This document shows, piece after piece, positions 45,492-54,511 of a stretch of 64,000 nucleotides of DNA. Numbering within the stretch: the first letter of the stretch is position 1; each line of letters opens with the position of its first letter. The translations under genes and the position numbers were made by a program. The stretch comes from Alistipes sp. An66. Its GTDB lineage: Bacteria > Bacteroidota > Bacteroidia > Bacteroidales > Rikenellaceae. Under the pieces are notes generated by a model. That model did no database searches, had not been told where the DNA came from, and saw only the letters and a list, made by a program, of their open reading frames with translations. The DNA lies in contig NZ_NFHT01000013.1 of the NCBI RefSeq assembly GCF_002161445.1, positions 17,840 through 81,839 on the forward strand, in the 5' to 3' direction.

Positions 45492-45521
45492 ACGGGGCGG
45501 ACGCGGGTCCGTCCCGTTTTT
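45492..45521 (+). terminator. Intrinsic terminator after ldhA
   Basis: An 11-bp stem, ACGGGGCGGAC (45492-45502) with GTCCGTCCCGT (45507-45517), one G-U pair, followed by five T. Confidence 0.8.
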
Positions 45522-45584
45522 GTTGCGGGGGTGCGTTCCGTTTTCGTAGCGTGGTGTGTTCCGTTTCGTTGCGGGGTGCTCCGG
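45522..45584 (+). repeat. Degenerate tandem repeat after ldhA
   Basis: Three imperfect units of about 17-24 bases (starting GTTGCGGGGGTGCGTTCCG, GTAGCGTGGTGTGTTCCG, GTTGCGGGGTGCTCCGG). No coding potential was recognised. The remainder of the 315-bp gap holds the promoter at 45700. Confidence 0.4.
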
Positions 45585-45699
45585 CTCCGGCACGTGCGGT
45601 TCCGGCCCGGACTGCACCGGGCCGCATCGTCCGGTAATTTTTCCCCGCCGGGAGGCCCGATTTTACCCGCAAGAAGCCCGAACGGGCCGAAATTTTTGT

Positions 45700-45707
45700 T
45701 AATTTTG
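45700..45707 (+). promoter_or_regulatory. -7 element for the polyferredoxin operon
   Basis: TAATTTTG, a perfect TAnnTTTG, 79 bases before the ATG, leaving a relatively long leader. No clear -33 box. Confidence 0.55.
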
Positions 45708-45786
45708 CAGAACCCGGGTTGGCCGCTGCGGATCGCAACCCGCACGCGGATGCCCGGTCGACACACAAACTAACTCGATAATACCC

Positions 45787-47289
45787 ATGCTGCGAAAAAT
45801 CCGGATCGCCCTGGCGATCCTCTTCTTCGTTCCGATCACGCTGCTGTTTCTCGACTTCACGGGGACGATCCATGCGTGGTTCGGCTGGATGGCGAAAATT
45901 CAGTTCCTGCCCGCCGTGCTGGCCCTGAACGTCGGCGTGGTTGCCGGACTCCTCCTCCTGACGCTGCTCTTCGGGCGGGTCTACTGCTCGGTGGTCTGTC
46001 CGCTCGGCGTCATGCAGGACCTCGTCTCGTGGCTCTCCGGGCGGCGGCGCCGGCATCGCAACCACTTCCGCTACTCCCCGGCCCGCACGTGGCTGCGCTG
46101 GGGCGTATTCCTTCTCTTTGTCGTCGTCATGGCGGCCGGGCTCGGAAGCATCGGGGCCCTGATCGCCCCGTACAGCGCCTACGGACGCATCGTCCAGAGC
46201 CTGCTGGCCCCGCTCTGGGGCTGGGGCAACAACCTGCTGGCGTGGGCAGCCGAACGGGTTGACAGCTACGCCTTCTATTCGGTCGATGTCTGGGTGAAGG
46301 GGCTCGCAACGCTGGTCGTCGCCATCGTGACGTTTGTCGTGATTGCCGTGCTCGCCTGGCGCAACGGCCGCACGTGGTGCAACACGGTCTGCCCGGTCGG
46401 GACATTGCTCGGGCTGCTGTCGCGCTTCTCGCTCTTCAAGCCGCGGTTCGATGTCGCGAAGTGCAACGGCTGCAAGCTCTGCGCCCGCAACTGCAAGGCC
46501 TCGTGCATCGATCCCGAAGCCCATACGATTGATTACAGCCGCTGCGTCGCCTGCATGGATTGTCTCGAACATTGTCGTCAGGGGGCCATCTCCTACACAT
46601 GGCGGCGGTCGGAAGCGGCGGTGACCCCGAATCCGGCGGAAAAGTCCGGAGAAGCTCCGGCCGACGCTTCGCGGCGCCGGTTCCTCGGCGTGGTGGGGCT
46701 GATGGTCGGCACGGCCCTGCACGCCCAGGAGAAGAAGGTCGACGGCGGTCTGGCCCTGATCGAGGAGAAGCGCATTCCGAAGCGGGCGACGCCCCTCGTG
46801 CCGCCCGGAGCGCGGAGCCTGCGCGACTTCCTCACCCACTGCACGGCCTGCCAGCTCTGCGTGACGGTCTGCCCGAACCGGGTGCTGCGCCCGTCGGGCG
46901 ACCTGATGCGGCTGATGAAGCCCGAGATGTCCTACGAACGCGGATACTGCCGCCCGGAGTGCACGAAGTGTTCGGAGGTCTGCCCCACGAATGCGATCCA
47001 TCTGACGGAGTTTTGCGAAAAGTCCTCCATACAGATCGGACACGCCGTGTGGATTCCCGAGAATTGCGTGGTCAACACCGACGGCGTGTCGTGCAACAAC
47101 TGCGAACGCCACTGCCCGGTCGCCGCGATCCGCATGGTGCCCCGCAATCCGGACGATCCGCAGTCGCCGCGCATCCCGACCGTCGACGAAGCCCGCTGCA
47201 TCGGCTGCGGGGCCTGCGAGAACCTCTGCCCGGCGCGGCCGTTCAGCGCCATCGTCGTCGAAGGGCACGAACACCACAGAACACTCTGA
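45787..47289 (+). CDS. Membrane polyferredoxin with an internal Tat-like segment
   Basis: A 500-aa electron-transfer protein. Residues 1-215 form a NapH/YccM-like membrane part with four or more helices and paired cysteines (YCSVVCPLG, WCNTVCPVG). Two 4Fe-4S groups follow (226-263: CNGCKLCARNC, CVACMDCLEHC). At 295-313 an SRRRFLGVVGLMVG segment looks like a twin-arginine signal. A second ferredoxin part (350-481) has at least four more Cys groups (CTACQLCVTVCP, CTKCSEVCP, CNNCERHCP, CIGCGACENLCP). It resembles NapH fused to NapG. It sits in an operon with a Tat aldo/keto reductase. Confidence 0.82.
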   Translation: MLRKIRIALAILFFVPITLLFLDFTGTIHAWFGWMAKIQFLPAVLALNVGVVAGLLLLTLLFGRVYCSVVCPLGVMQDLVSWLSGRRRRHRNHFRYSPARTWLRWGVFLLFVVVMAAGLGSIGALIAPYSAYGRIVQSLLAPLWGWGNNLLAWAAERVDSYAFYSVDVWVKGLATLVVAIVTFVVIAVLAWRNGRTWCNTVCPVGTLLGLLSRFSLFKPRFDVAKCNGCKLCARNCKASCIDPEAHTIDYSRCVACMDCLEHCRQGAISYTWRRSEAAVTPNPAEKSGEAPADASRRRFLGVVGLMVGTALHAQEKKVDGGLALIEEKRIPKRATPLVPPGARSLRDFLTHCTACQLCVTVCPNRVLRPSGDLMRLMKPEMSYERGYCRPECTKCSEVCPTNAIHLTEFCEKSSIQIGHAVWIPENCVVNTDGVSCNNCERHCPVAAIRMVPRNPDDPQSPRIPTVDEARCIGCGACENLCPARPFSAIVVEGHEHHRTL

Positions 47290-47302
47290 AAAATCCCGGA
47301 AC

Positions 47303-48685
47303 ATGAAGAAGAAAAAGATAGATCGCCGCGCATTCCTGAAAACCCTCGGGGTCGGCGCGGCTGCCACCACCGCAGCGCTCTACGGCTGCGGACCCCGGAA
47401 CGGAGGCCCGGCCTCCGTCACGCCGGGCGAGGTCCCGGCCGACGGGATGACCTTCCGCACGAGTTCCGCGACGGGCGACCGCGTGTCGCTGTTGGGCTAC
47501 GGCTGCATGCGCTGGCCGCAGCTCCCCTCGCCCGCCGATGACGGAAACCCCATCGACCAGCAGACGGTCAACACGCTGGTGGATTATGCCATTGCGCACG
47601 GCGTCAACTACTTCGACACGGCGCCCGTCTACCTGCAAGGCTTCTCGGAGCGCGCCACGGGCATCGCCCTCAAACGCCACCCGCGCGACAGCTATTTCAT
47701 CGCCACGAAGATGTCCAACTTCTCGAACCCCACGCGCGAGAATTCGCTGGCCATGTACCGGCAGTCGTTCCGCGAGTTGCAGGTCGACCATATCGACTAC
47801 TACCTGCTGCACTCGATCGGCGGCGGGAAGGGCATCGAGACCTTCAACGAACGCTTCATCGACAACGGCGTGCTGGACTTCCTGCTGCGCGAACGCGAGG
47901 CGGGGCGGATCCGCAACCTCGGGTGGTCGTTCCACGGCTCGCAGGAGGTCTTCGACCACCTGCTGACGATGCACGACGAGGGGCGTGCCCGCTGGGATTT
48001 CGTCCAGATCCAGATGAACTACGTCGACTGGCGCCACGCCTCGGGCCGCAACGTCAATGCCGAATACCTCTACGGCGAGCTGGCGAAGCGCGACATCCCG
48101 GTCGTCATCATGGAACCGCTGCTCGGCGGGCGCCTCTCGCGGCTGAACGACTACCTGGTCGGGCGCCTCAAAGCCCTGCGGCCCACGCAGAGCACCGCTT
48201 CGTGGGCCTTCCGCTTTGCGGGCTCCTATCCGAAGGTCCTCACGGTGTTGAGCGGCATGACCTACATGGAGCATTTGCAGGACAACATCCGCACCTATGC
48301 GCCGCTCGAAGCGCTGACCTCCGCGGAGTTCGAACTCCTCGAGGATACGGCGCAGGTGATGCTCAAATACCCCACCATCCCCTGCACCGAGTGCCAGTAC
48401 TGCATGCCCTGCCCCTACGGGCTGAACATCCCGGCGATCTTCGCCCACTACAACAAGTGCGTCAACGAGGGCAATGTCCCCAAGGACCGTCAGGACCCCA
48501 ACTACCGCGAGGCCCGGCGTGCGTTCCTCGTGGGTTACGACCGTTCGGTGCCGCGTCTGCGGCAGGCCAGCCACTGCATCGGCTGCAACCAGTGTGTCGA
48601 GCACTGCCCGCAGTCGATCGACATCCCGAAGCAGCTGCATCGCATCGACTCGTTCGTCGAGCAGCTCAAACAGAATACGCTCTGA
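47303..48685 (+). CDS. Tat-exported aldo/keto reductase with C-terminal 4Fe-4S clusters
   Basis: A 460-aa protein with twin-arginine signal DRRAFLKTLG (7-16) and a lipobox-like YGC (C29), so probably an exported lipoprotein. The AKR barrel follows with the catalytic tetrad D105 (YFDTAPVY), Y110, K136 (IATKMSNF) and H170 (YYLLHSIGG). The C-terminus has ferredoxin motifs CTECQYCMPCPYG and CIGCNQCVEHCPQSIDIP. Together with the upstream polyferredoxin it suggests a periplasmic redox enzyme fed from the quinone pool or ferredoxin; substrate unknown. Confidence 0.85.
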   Translation: MKKKKIDRRAFLKTLGVGAAATTAALYGCGPRNGGPASVTPGEVPADGMTFRTSSATGDRVSLLGYGCMRWPQLPSPADDGNPIDQQTVNTLVDYAIAHGVNYFDTAPVYLQGFSERATGIALKRHPRDSYFIATKMSNFSNPTRENSLAMYRQSFRELQVDHIDYYLLHSIGGGKGIETFNERFIDNGVLDFLLREREAGRIRNLGWSFHGSQEVFDHLLTMHDEGRARWDFVQIQMNYVDWRHASGRNVNAEYLYGELAKRDIPVVIMEPLLGGRLSRLNDYLVGRLKALRPTQSTASWAFRFAGSYPKVLTVLSGMTYMEHLQDNIRTYAPLEALTSAEFELLEDTAQVMLKYPTIPCTECQYCMPCPYGLNIPAIFAHYNKCVNEGNVPKDRQDPNYREARRAFLVGYDRSVPRLRQASHCIGCNQCVEHCPQSIDIPKQLHRIDSFVEQLKQNTL

Positions 48686-48715
48686 CCCGCGAATAGAACC
48701 TTATAGCCTGATACG

Positions 48716-49856
48716 ATGGAGAAACCTACTTTGCCCAAACGGCTGGAATCGCTGGATGTCCTTCGGGGTGCCGATCTGTTTTTTCTGGTCGCCCTCGGAC
48801 CGCTGATCCGCTCCGTGATCCGGGCCGCCGATGTGCCGTGGCTGAATGCCTGCATGGGACCCCTCCTGCACAGCAGCTGGACGGGGTTCACGCTCTGGGA
48901 CCTGATCATGCCCCTCTTTCCTCTTCATGTCGGGAATCACCATCCCGTTCGCCTATGACCGTTACCGGGAGGCGGCGGACCGGAAACCGCTGTTTCGCCG
49001 GCTCGTGAAGCGGGTCCTGCTGCTGTGGATCTTCGGCATGATCGTGCAGGGCAATCTGCTGGGACTGACCCCCGATCATATCTACCTGTACACGAATACG
49101 TTGCAGAGCATCGCCGTGGGTTATCTCTTCGCTGTGCTCCTCTTCGTATACACCTCCCGGAGGACGCAGTTCATCGTGGCGGCTGCCCTGCTGCTGCTTT
49201 ACTGGGCCGCCATGCAGTTCATTCGCGTGGGGGCGTTCGGCGGCGGCGACTACACGCCCGACGGAAACCTCTGCGAGTGGGTCGACCGCGTGGTGCTGGG
49301 ACGTTTCCGCGACGGCGCCTCGGTGCAGGACGGTGCGGTGGTCTTCGCCCCGAAGTACCATTATACGTGGATTTTGAGCAGCCTGAACTTCGTTGCGACG
49401 GTGATGTCCGGCATGTTCACCGGATACATCGCCCGGAGCCGGACGCTGGCCGACCGGCGCAAGGTGGCGCTGTTTCTGGGGATCGGTGCCGTGCTGGTCG
49501 TGCTGGGATGGGTCTGGAACCTCGTGCTGCCCGTCATCAAGATCATCTGGACCAGTTCGATGGTGCTGGTCAGCAGCGGCTGGTGCTTCCTGCTGATGGG
49601 CCTCTTCTACTACTGGATCGACTGCAAGGGCCACCGCAGGCACCTGACCTGGCTGAAAGTCTACGGCATGAACTCGATTGCCGCCTACATGCTCGCCATG
49701 GCCGTGCAGTTCGGCAGTATCGGGCGGTCGCTGCTCTATGGCTTCGAGCAGTATCTGGGCGACTTCTATCCGACGCTGCTCCTGTTCAGCAACGTCGCCG
49801 TCGTCTTCCTGATCCTGTGGGTGATGTACCGCCAGCGCATCTTCCTGAAAGTGTAG
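48716..49856 (+). pseudogene. DUF5009/NagX-like acyltransferase, frameshifted
   Basis: A polytopic membrane protein of the heparan-glucosaminide-acetyltransferase-like family (DUF5009), which acetylates sugars. The N-terminal part reads LPKRLESLDVLRGADLFFLV and ends at FTLWDLIMPLF. The remainder (FMSGITIPFAYDRYRE onward, about 309 residues) is in the next frame. Removing one C of the CC at 48920-48921 restores LIMPLFLFMSGITIPF, so a single-base insertion is the cause. It may be a true inactivation or a sequencing error. Confidence 0.75.
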
Positions 49857-49921
49857 GTTTGCCCCTGTTCCTGCTTTTTTCCTCCTCTCCTCCTCTCCCC
49901 TCTTCCCGCTCCGGTAAAAAC

Positions 49922-49989
49922 AACTCCGGAGGGTCTTCTTCCCGCTCTGAACCGCATTCAGACAGGAACAGGACCCTCCGGAGTTCTTT
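49922..49989. terminator. Large nested bidirectional terminator
   Basis: A 14-bp outer stem, AACTCCGGAGGGTC (49922-49935) with GACCCTCCGGAGTT (49972-49985), enclosing a smaller hairpin (TCTGAA with TTCAGA, 49946-49963). T tracts lie on both strands. It separates the acyltransferase gene (plus) from efflux operon 2 (minus). Confidence 0.75.
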
Positions 49990-49999
49990 TGGGCGAATG

Positions 50000-51409
50000 T
50001 CAGGAGCGCTGATCCGGGTCGGATTCCCGGCCGACGTTCCAGCCGCCGCCGAGGGCCTTGTAGAGCTGCACCAGCGCCAGATGCTCGTTGCGTACGGCGT
50101 TGCTCTCCTCGATCTGGGCGTCGAAGAACTTCCGCTGGGCGTCCAGCACGTCGATGTAGCGGATCACGCCGTTGATGTATTGCAGCTTCGCCAGCACGAC
50201 ATACTGCCGTGCGGCCTCTTTGAGGTTGTATTTCAGTTCGGCCGTGTGGCGCATGTTCCGGTAGGCCACCACGGCGTCGTTCACCTCCTGGAAGACCTCC
50301 AAAACCTTCTGTTCATAGGCCAGACGCGCCTGGTCGTAGGCCGCCAGCGCCGCGCGGTACTTCGCACGCTTCGTCCCGAAGGCGAAGAGCGGCGCCGTGA
50401 GATTCCCGGCCATGTAGGTGAACGGCGATTCGAGAAGCCCGCGGACATAACCGTTCTCGACACCGCCCGTCAGCACGATCGTCAGCCGCGGGAAGCGGTC
50501 CGCGTAGGCCACACCCACGGAGGCCATCGCCGAACGCAGCGCCTGTTCCGCCTTCCGGACGTCGGGACGGCGTTGCAGCAGCGTCGACGGTACCCCTACG
50601 GGCAGCGAATCCGGCAGAACGACGTTCAGATTCATCGTCGCACGCTCCACGCTTCCCGGGTAGCCGCCTGCAAGGATCGAGATCTGGTTCTCCTTCTGGG
50701 CGATCTTCAATTCCAGATCGGGGATCAGCGCCGAGGCGCTCGCCAGCTCGACCTTTGCCTGCTGGTAGTTCGTCTCGGAGGTCAAACCGCCCTCGAAACG
50801 CAGTTTTGCCTGCTGGACGCTCTCTTCACGGGTCTCCACCGTGCGGCGCACGATTTCCAGTTCGTGGTCCAGCGCCACCAGTTCGAAATAGGCCGTGGCG
50901 ACCTCGGCCACCAGCGTCATCTGCAACGCCCGCGCCCCCTCCACCGAAGCGAGGTATTCGGCTGCGCCCTTGCGCTTCGACCACCGCAGGCTCCCCCACA
51001 GGTCGGCCTCCCAGCTCAACCGCGCCTTGATGCCCAGCTCCGGGTCGTTCGAGAATGCTTTCCCGTAGTAGTCGTTGGTCTCCCGTTCGGCATAGATCTC
51101 GCCGCTGATGATCGGCAGGCGCGCCGCCTTGCTTACGCGGTAGAGCTCCTCCAACTGCCGTACGCGCGCTTCGGCCGACAACAGGTTGCGGTTGCGGTCG
51201 AGCGTGCGGTCGATCAGCCGGCAGAGCATCGTGTCGGTGTAGATCTCCCACCAGTTGCGGTCGCTCAACGTCAGCGTGTCGCGCTGGCCCGCGACCAGCT
51301 CCTCCGGAAGGTCCAGCTCCGGGGCCTTGCACTTCTTCTGCACCGAGCAGCCGCCCCCGGCGAGCAGCATCCCGCACAGCAGGAGCAGACCGTATATCGA
51401 CCGTTTCAT
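50000..51409 (-). CDS. TolC-family outer-membrane lipoprotein (RND pump 2)
   Basis: Outer-membrane channel of the second RND pump, 469 aa. I start at 51409, where ATG overlaps the acrB stop as ATGA and gives a clean lipoprotein signal (MKRSIYGLLLLCGMLLAGGGC). An upstream ATG at 51421 is possible. OEP hallmarks: SDRNWWEIYTDTMLCRLIDR, RLSWEADLWGSLRWSKR, QRRPDVRKAEQALRSA, LTAPLFAFG, and VQLYKALGGGW at the end. Confidence 0.92.
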   Translation of the reverse strand: MKRSIYGLLLLCGMLLAGGGCSVQKKCKAPELDLPEELVAGQRDTLTLSDRNWWEIYTDTMLCRLIDRTLDRNRNLLSAEARVRQLEELYRVSKAARLPIISGEIYAERETNDYYGKAFSNDPELGIKARLSWEADLWGSLRWSKRKGAAEYLASVEGARALQMTLVAEVATAYFELVALDHELEIVRRTVETREESVQQAKLRFEGGLTSETNYQQAKVELASASALIPDLELKIAQKENQISILAGGYPGSVERATMNLNVVLPDSLPVGVPSTLLQRRPDVRKAEQALRSAMASVGVAYADRFPRLTIVLTGGVENGYVRGLLESPFTYMAGNLTAPLFAFGTKRAKYRAALAAYDQARLAYEQKVLEVFQEVNDAVVAYRNMRHTAELKYNLKEAARQYVVLAKLQYINGVIRYIDVLDAQRKFFDAQIEESNAVRNEHLALVQLYKALGGGWNVGRESDPDQRS

Positions 51410-54400
51410 CGTTTTGTCCATTTTTCTTTCACTTTATACACCCAGACGAAGAACAGCGGCACGAAGACGATACCCGCGGTGATGGCCACGAGCATGCCGA
51501 AGAAGACGCCCGTGCCGATGCCCTGACGGCTCGCCGAGCCCGGGCCGCTGGCGAAGACCAGCGGCAGCATGCCCAGTATGAAGGCCAGCGACGTCATCAC
51601 GATCGGGCGGAAGCGCAGGTGCGCCGCCTGGATGACGGCCGAGAGCGTGTCGCGCCCCTTTTCGACCTCGTCCTTGGCGAACTCTACGATCAGGATGGCG
51701 TTCTTGGCCACCAGACCCACGAGCATCACCAGTCCGATCTGGAAATAGATGTTGTTTTCCAGTCCGCAGGCCCAGTTTCCGAGGTAGGCGCCGATGCCCG
51801 CGATGGGCAGCGACAGGATCACCGAGACCGGGATCAGCCAGCTCTCGTACTGCGCCGCGAGGAACAGGAACACGAAGAGGAATGCCAGCGCCAGCACATA
51901 GCCCGTCTGTCCGCTGACGTGCTTCTCCTGATAGGAAAGTCCGCTCCATTCGACGCCGATCGACGCCGGCAGGTGGCGCCGCGCGATCTGTTCGAGGATC
52001 GCCATGGCCTGTCCCGAACTGTATCCCTGGGCCGCCTCGCCCGAGATCGTGGCCGAGTTGAACATGTTGAAGCGGCGGATCGTGCCCGGGCCTGTCGTGT
52101 AGGAGGTGGTGCCCAGCGCCGTGATCGGGATCATCGCCTTGTCGGCGCCCCGCACGAAGAAGAGCCCCAGGTTCTCACGCTGCGCGCGGTACGGTGCCTC
52201 GGCCTGGATGTAGACCCGGTAGATGCGGTTGAACATGTTGAAGTCGTTGACGTAGACCGACCCCGTGAAGGTCTTCACCGTCGAGAAGATGTCGGACATC
52301 GGCACGCCCAGCATCTGGGCCTTGTCGCGGTCCACGTCGAAGTAGAGCTGCGGGATGTCGTTCTGGATCGACGACGAGAGCCCCGTGAGCTCCTTGCGCA
52401 GCGAGGCGTAGTGCATCAGCGTGTCGACGGCCCGTTGGAGGTCGTTGTACGAGGCGTCGCCGCGCGCTTCGAGCACCATCTCGAAGCCGCCCGAAGCGCC
52501 CAGTCCCGGGATCACCGGGGGCGTCGAGAGGTAGGCCTTGCTCTCCGGATAGCGTTCCAGCTCCCGGCGCACGTCGCTCATCACTTCGCGGATGTTTGAG
52601 CTCTTGCGCTCCTCCCACGGTTTGAGGATCACCGTCAGCTGGCTCCGCGACTGGTTCGTGCCCACGCGCGGGCTCGAACCCGTGACGTTGAGCACGTACT
52701 CCACGTCGGGCAGCGACATCAGATACTCCATCGCACGGTCGGTTACCTTGCGCGTGCGTTCGAGCGTCGCGCCCTCCGGGAGTTCCAGCTCCACGGTGAA
52801 GTAGCCCTGGTCCTCCTGCGGCATGAAGCTCTGCGGCACGACCTTGTTCAGCAGCCACAGCGCCACGAGCGTCATCCCGAAGAGCGACAGCATGCGTTTC
52901 GAGTGGCGCACGCCGCCGCGGATCATCTTCTCATAAATCTTGTTGCCGCGCGCCAGCCAGAAGTTGATGCGGCGGAACAGACGGTTTTTCTTCTTCCCCG
53001 AGTCGGGACGCAGGATCAGGGCGCACAACGCCGGCGAGAGCGTCAGCGCCACGAACGTCGAGATCAGCACCGAGACGGCGATCGTGATGGTGAACTGGCG
53101 GTAGAGCTGTCCGGTGATGCCCGACAGGAAGCTCACCGGGACGAATACGGCGCACAGCACCAGCGACGTGGCTACGATCGCGCTGCCCAGCCCCTTCATG
53201 GCCTTTTTGGTGGCCTCGTAGGGCGACAAACCCTCCTCGTCCATCGTGCGCTCGACGGCCTCCACGACTACGATGGCGTCGTCCACGACGATGCCGATCG
53301 CGAGGATCAGTCCCAGCAGGGTCATCATGTTGAGCGAGAATCCGAAGGCGAGCATCACGCCGAACGTACCGATCAGCGAAATCGGCACGGCGATCGTCGG
53401 GATGAGCGTCGCGCGCCAGTTCTGCAACGAGAGGAACACCACGAGAATCACCAGCAGCAGCGCCTCGATGAGTGTGTGGTACACCTCGTCGATCGACTGC
53501 GAGATGTAGGAGGTCATGTCGAACGGAATCTCATAGGAGATTCCCTCGGGGAATCCGCGGCTGATCTCCTCCATCGTATCCTTGACGCGCTGGGCCACCT
53601 CCATGGCGTTGGCGCCCGGCAGCATGTTGATGTTCATCACGGCGGCGTTTCCTCCGTTGATGCCGCTCTCGGTGCTGTACGACGCCGCTTCGAGCGACAC
53701 GCGCGCCACGTCGCGCAGGCGGATGAGCGACCCGTCGGGATTGGCGCGGATGACGATCTCCTCGAATTCGCTCACCGACGAAAGGCGTCCCTGTGCGATG
53801 ATCGGCGTCGTGACGTCGAGGTCCGTGATGGGCTGCTGCCCCAGTACGCCGGCCGCCGATTCGCGGTTCTGGTCTTTGAGCGCCTTCTGCAAGTCCTGCA
53901 CCGTCAGGCCGAGGTTGGCCAGGCGGTCGGGCTGCACCCAGATCTGCATGGCGTAGTAGCGGCTGCCGACGTTCGAGACGCTGCCCACGCCCGGCACGCG
54001 CCGCAGCATGTCCAGCACGTTGAGCGTGGCGTAGTTCGAAAGGTAGATCTCGTCGAACTTCGGGTCGTTCGACAGCAGCGTGACGGTCATCAGGCGGCTC
54101 GACGCCTGCTTCTCCACCGAGATGCCGTTCTGGACCACCTCGGCCGGAAGGCGTGCTTCGGCCTGTTTCACGCGGTTCTGGATCTCGACGGCCGCCAGAT
54201 CGGCGTCGGTGTCGATGTCGAAGGTCACCGTGGCGGTGAAACTTCCCGAGTTGGAGTTCGTCGACTCCATGTAGAGCATGCCGGGCGTACCGTTCAACTC
54301 CTGTTCGATGGGTGTGGCGACGGCCTGCGTCACGGTCTGGGCGCTGGCGCCCGGATACGAGGCCGAAATCTTCACTACCGGGGGTACGATCCGCGGATAC

Positions 54401-54504
54401 TGGTCGACGGGCAGCAGGAACAAACCCAGCAGACCCACGATCACGATGACGATCGAGAGAACGGTCGAGAAGATCGGCCGGTCGATAAAGAAATCCGATT
54501 TCAT
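51406..54504 (-). CDS. RND multidrug efflux transporter, HAE1 family (pump 2)
   Basis: Inner-membrane pump, 1032 aa from the ATG at 54504 (MKSDFFIDRPIFSTVLSIVI). TM4 proton-relay Asp pair in GIVVDDAIVVVEAVERTMDE, FMPQEDQGYFTVELELPEG, and late NWACGLENNIYFQIGLVMLV with KNAILIVEFAKDEVEKG. Translationally coupled to tolC; acrA ends 7 bp upstream. It differs clearly from pump 1 and is a separate lineage. Confidence 0.95.
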   Translation of the reverse strand: MKSDFFIDRPIFSTVLSIVIVIVGLLGLFLLPVDQYPRIVPPVVKISASYPGASAQTVTQAVATPIEQELNGTPGMLYMESTNSNSGSFTATVTFDIDTDADLAAVEIQNRVKQAEARLPAEVVQNGISVEKQASSRLMTVTLLSNDPKFDEIYLSNYATLNVLDMLRRVPGVGSVSNVGSRYYAMQIWVQPDRLANLGLTVQDLQKALKDQNRESAAGVLGQQPITDLDVTTPIIAQGRLSSVSEFEEIVIRANPDGSLIRLRDVARVSLEAASYSTESGINGGNAAVMNINMLPGANAMEVAQRVKDTMEEISRGFPEGISYEIPFDMTSYISQSIDEVYHTLIEALLLVILVVFLSLQNWRATLIPTIAVPISLIGTFGVMLAFGFSLNMMTLLGLILAIGIVVDDAIVVVEAVERTMDEEGLSPYEATKKAMKGLGSAIVATSLVLCAVFVPVSFLSGITGQLYRQFTITIAVSVLISTFVALTLSPALCALILRPDSGKKKNRLFRRINFWLARGNKIYEKMIRGGVRHSKRMLSLFGMTLVALWLLNKVVPQSFMPQEDQGYFTVELELPEGATLERTRKVTDRAMEYLMSLPDVEYVLNVTGSSPRVGTNQSRSQLTVILKPWEERKSSNIREVMSDVRRELERYPESKAYLSTPPVIPGLGASGGFEMVLEARGDASYNDLQRAVDTLMHYASLRKELTGLSSSIQNDIPQLYFDVDRDKAQMLGVPMSDIFSTVKTFTGSVYVNDFNMFNRIYRVYIQAEAPYRAQRENLGLFFVRGADKAMIPITALGTTSYTTGPGTIRRFNMFNSATISGEAAQGYSSGQAMAILEQIARRHLPASIGVEWSGLSYQEKHVSGQTGYVLALAFLFVFLFLAAQYESWLIPVSVILSLPIAGIGAYLGNWACGLENNIYFQIGLVMLVGLVAKNAILIVEFAKDEVEKGRDTLSAVIQAAHLRFRPIVMTSLAFILGMLPLVFASGPGSASRQGIGTGVFFGMLVAITAGIVFVPLFFVWVYKVKEKWTKR

Positions 54505-54511
54505 GGGCGGG

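Noticed and set aside
44455..47370. A minus-strand open frame of 971 codons over ldhA and the polyferredoxin
   Set aside because: Shadow; plus-strand products are recognisable and the minus frame has no motif.
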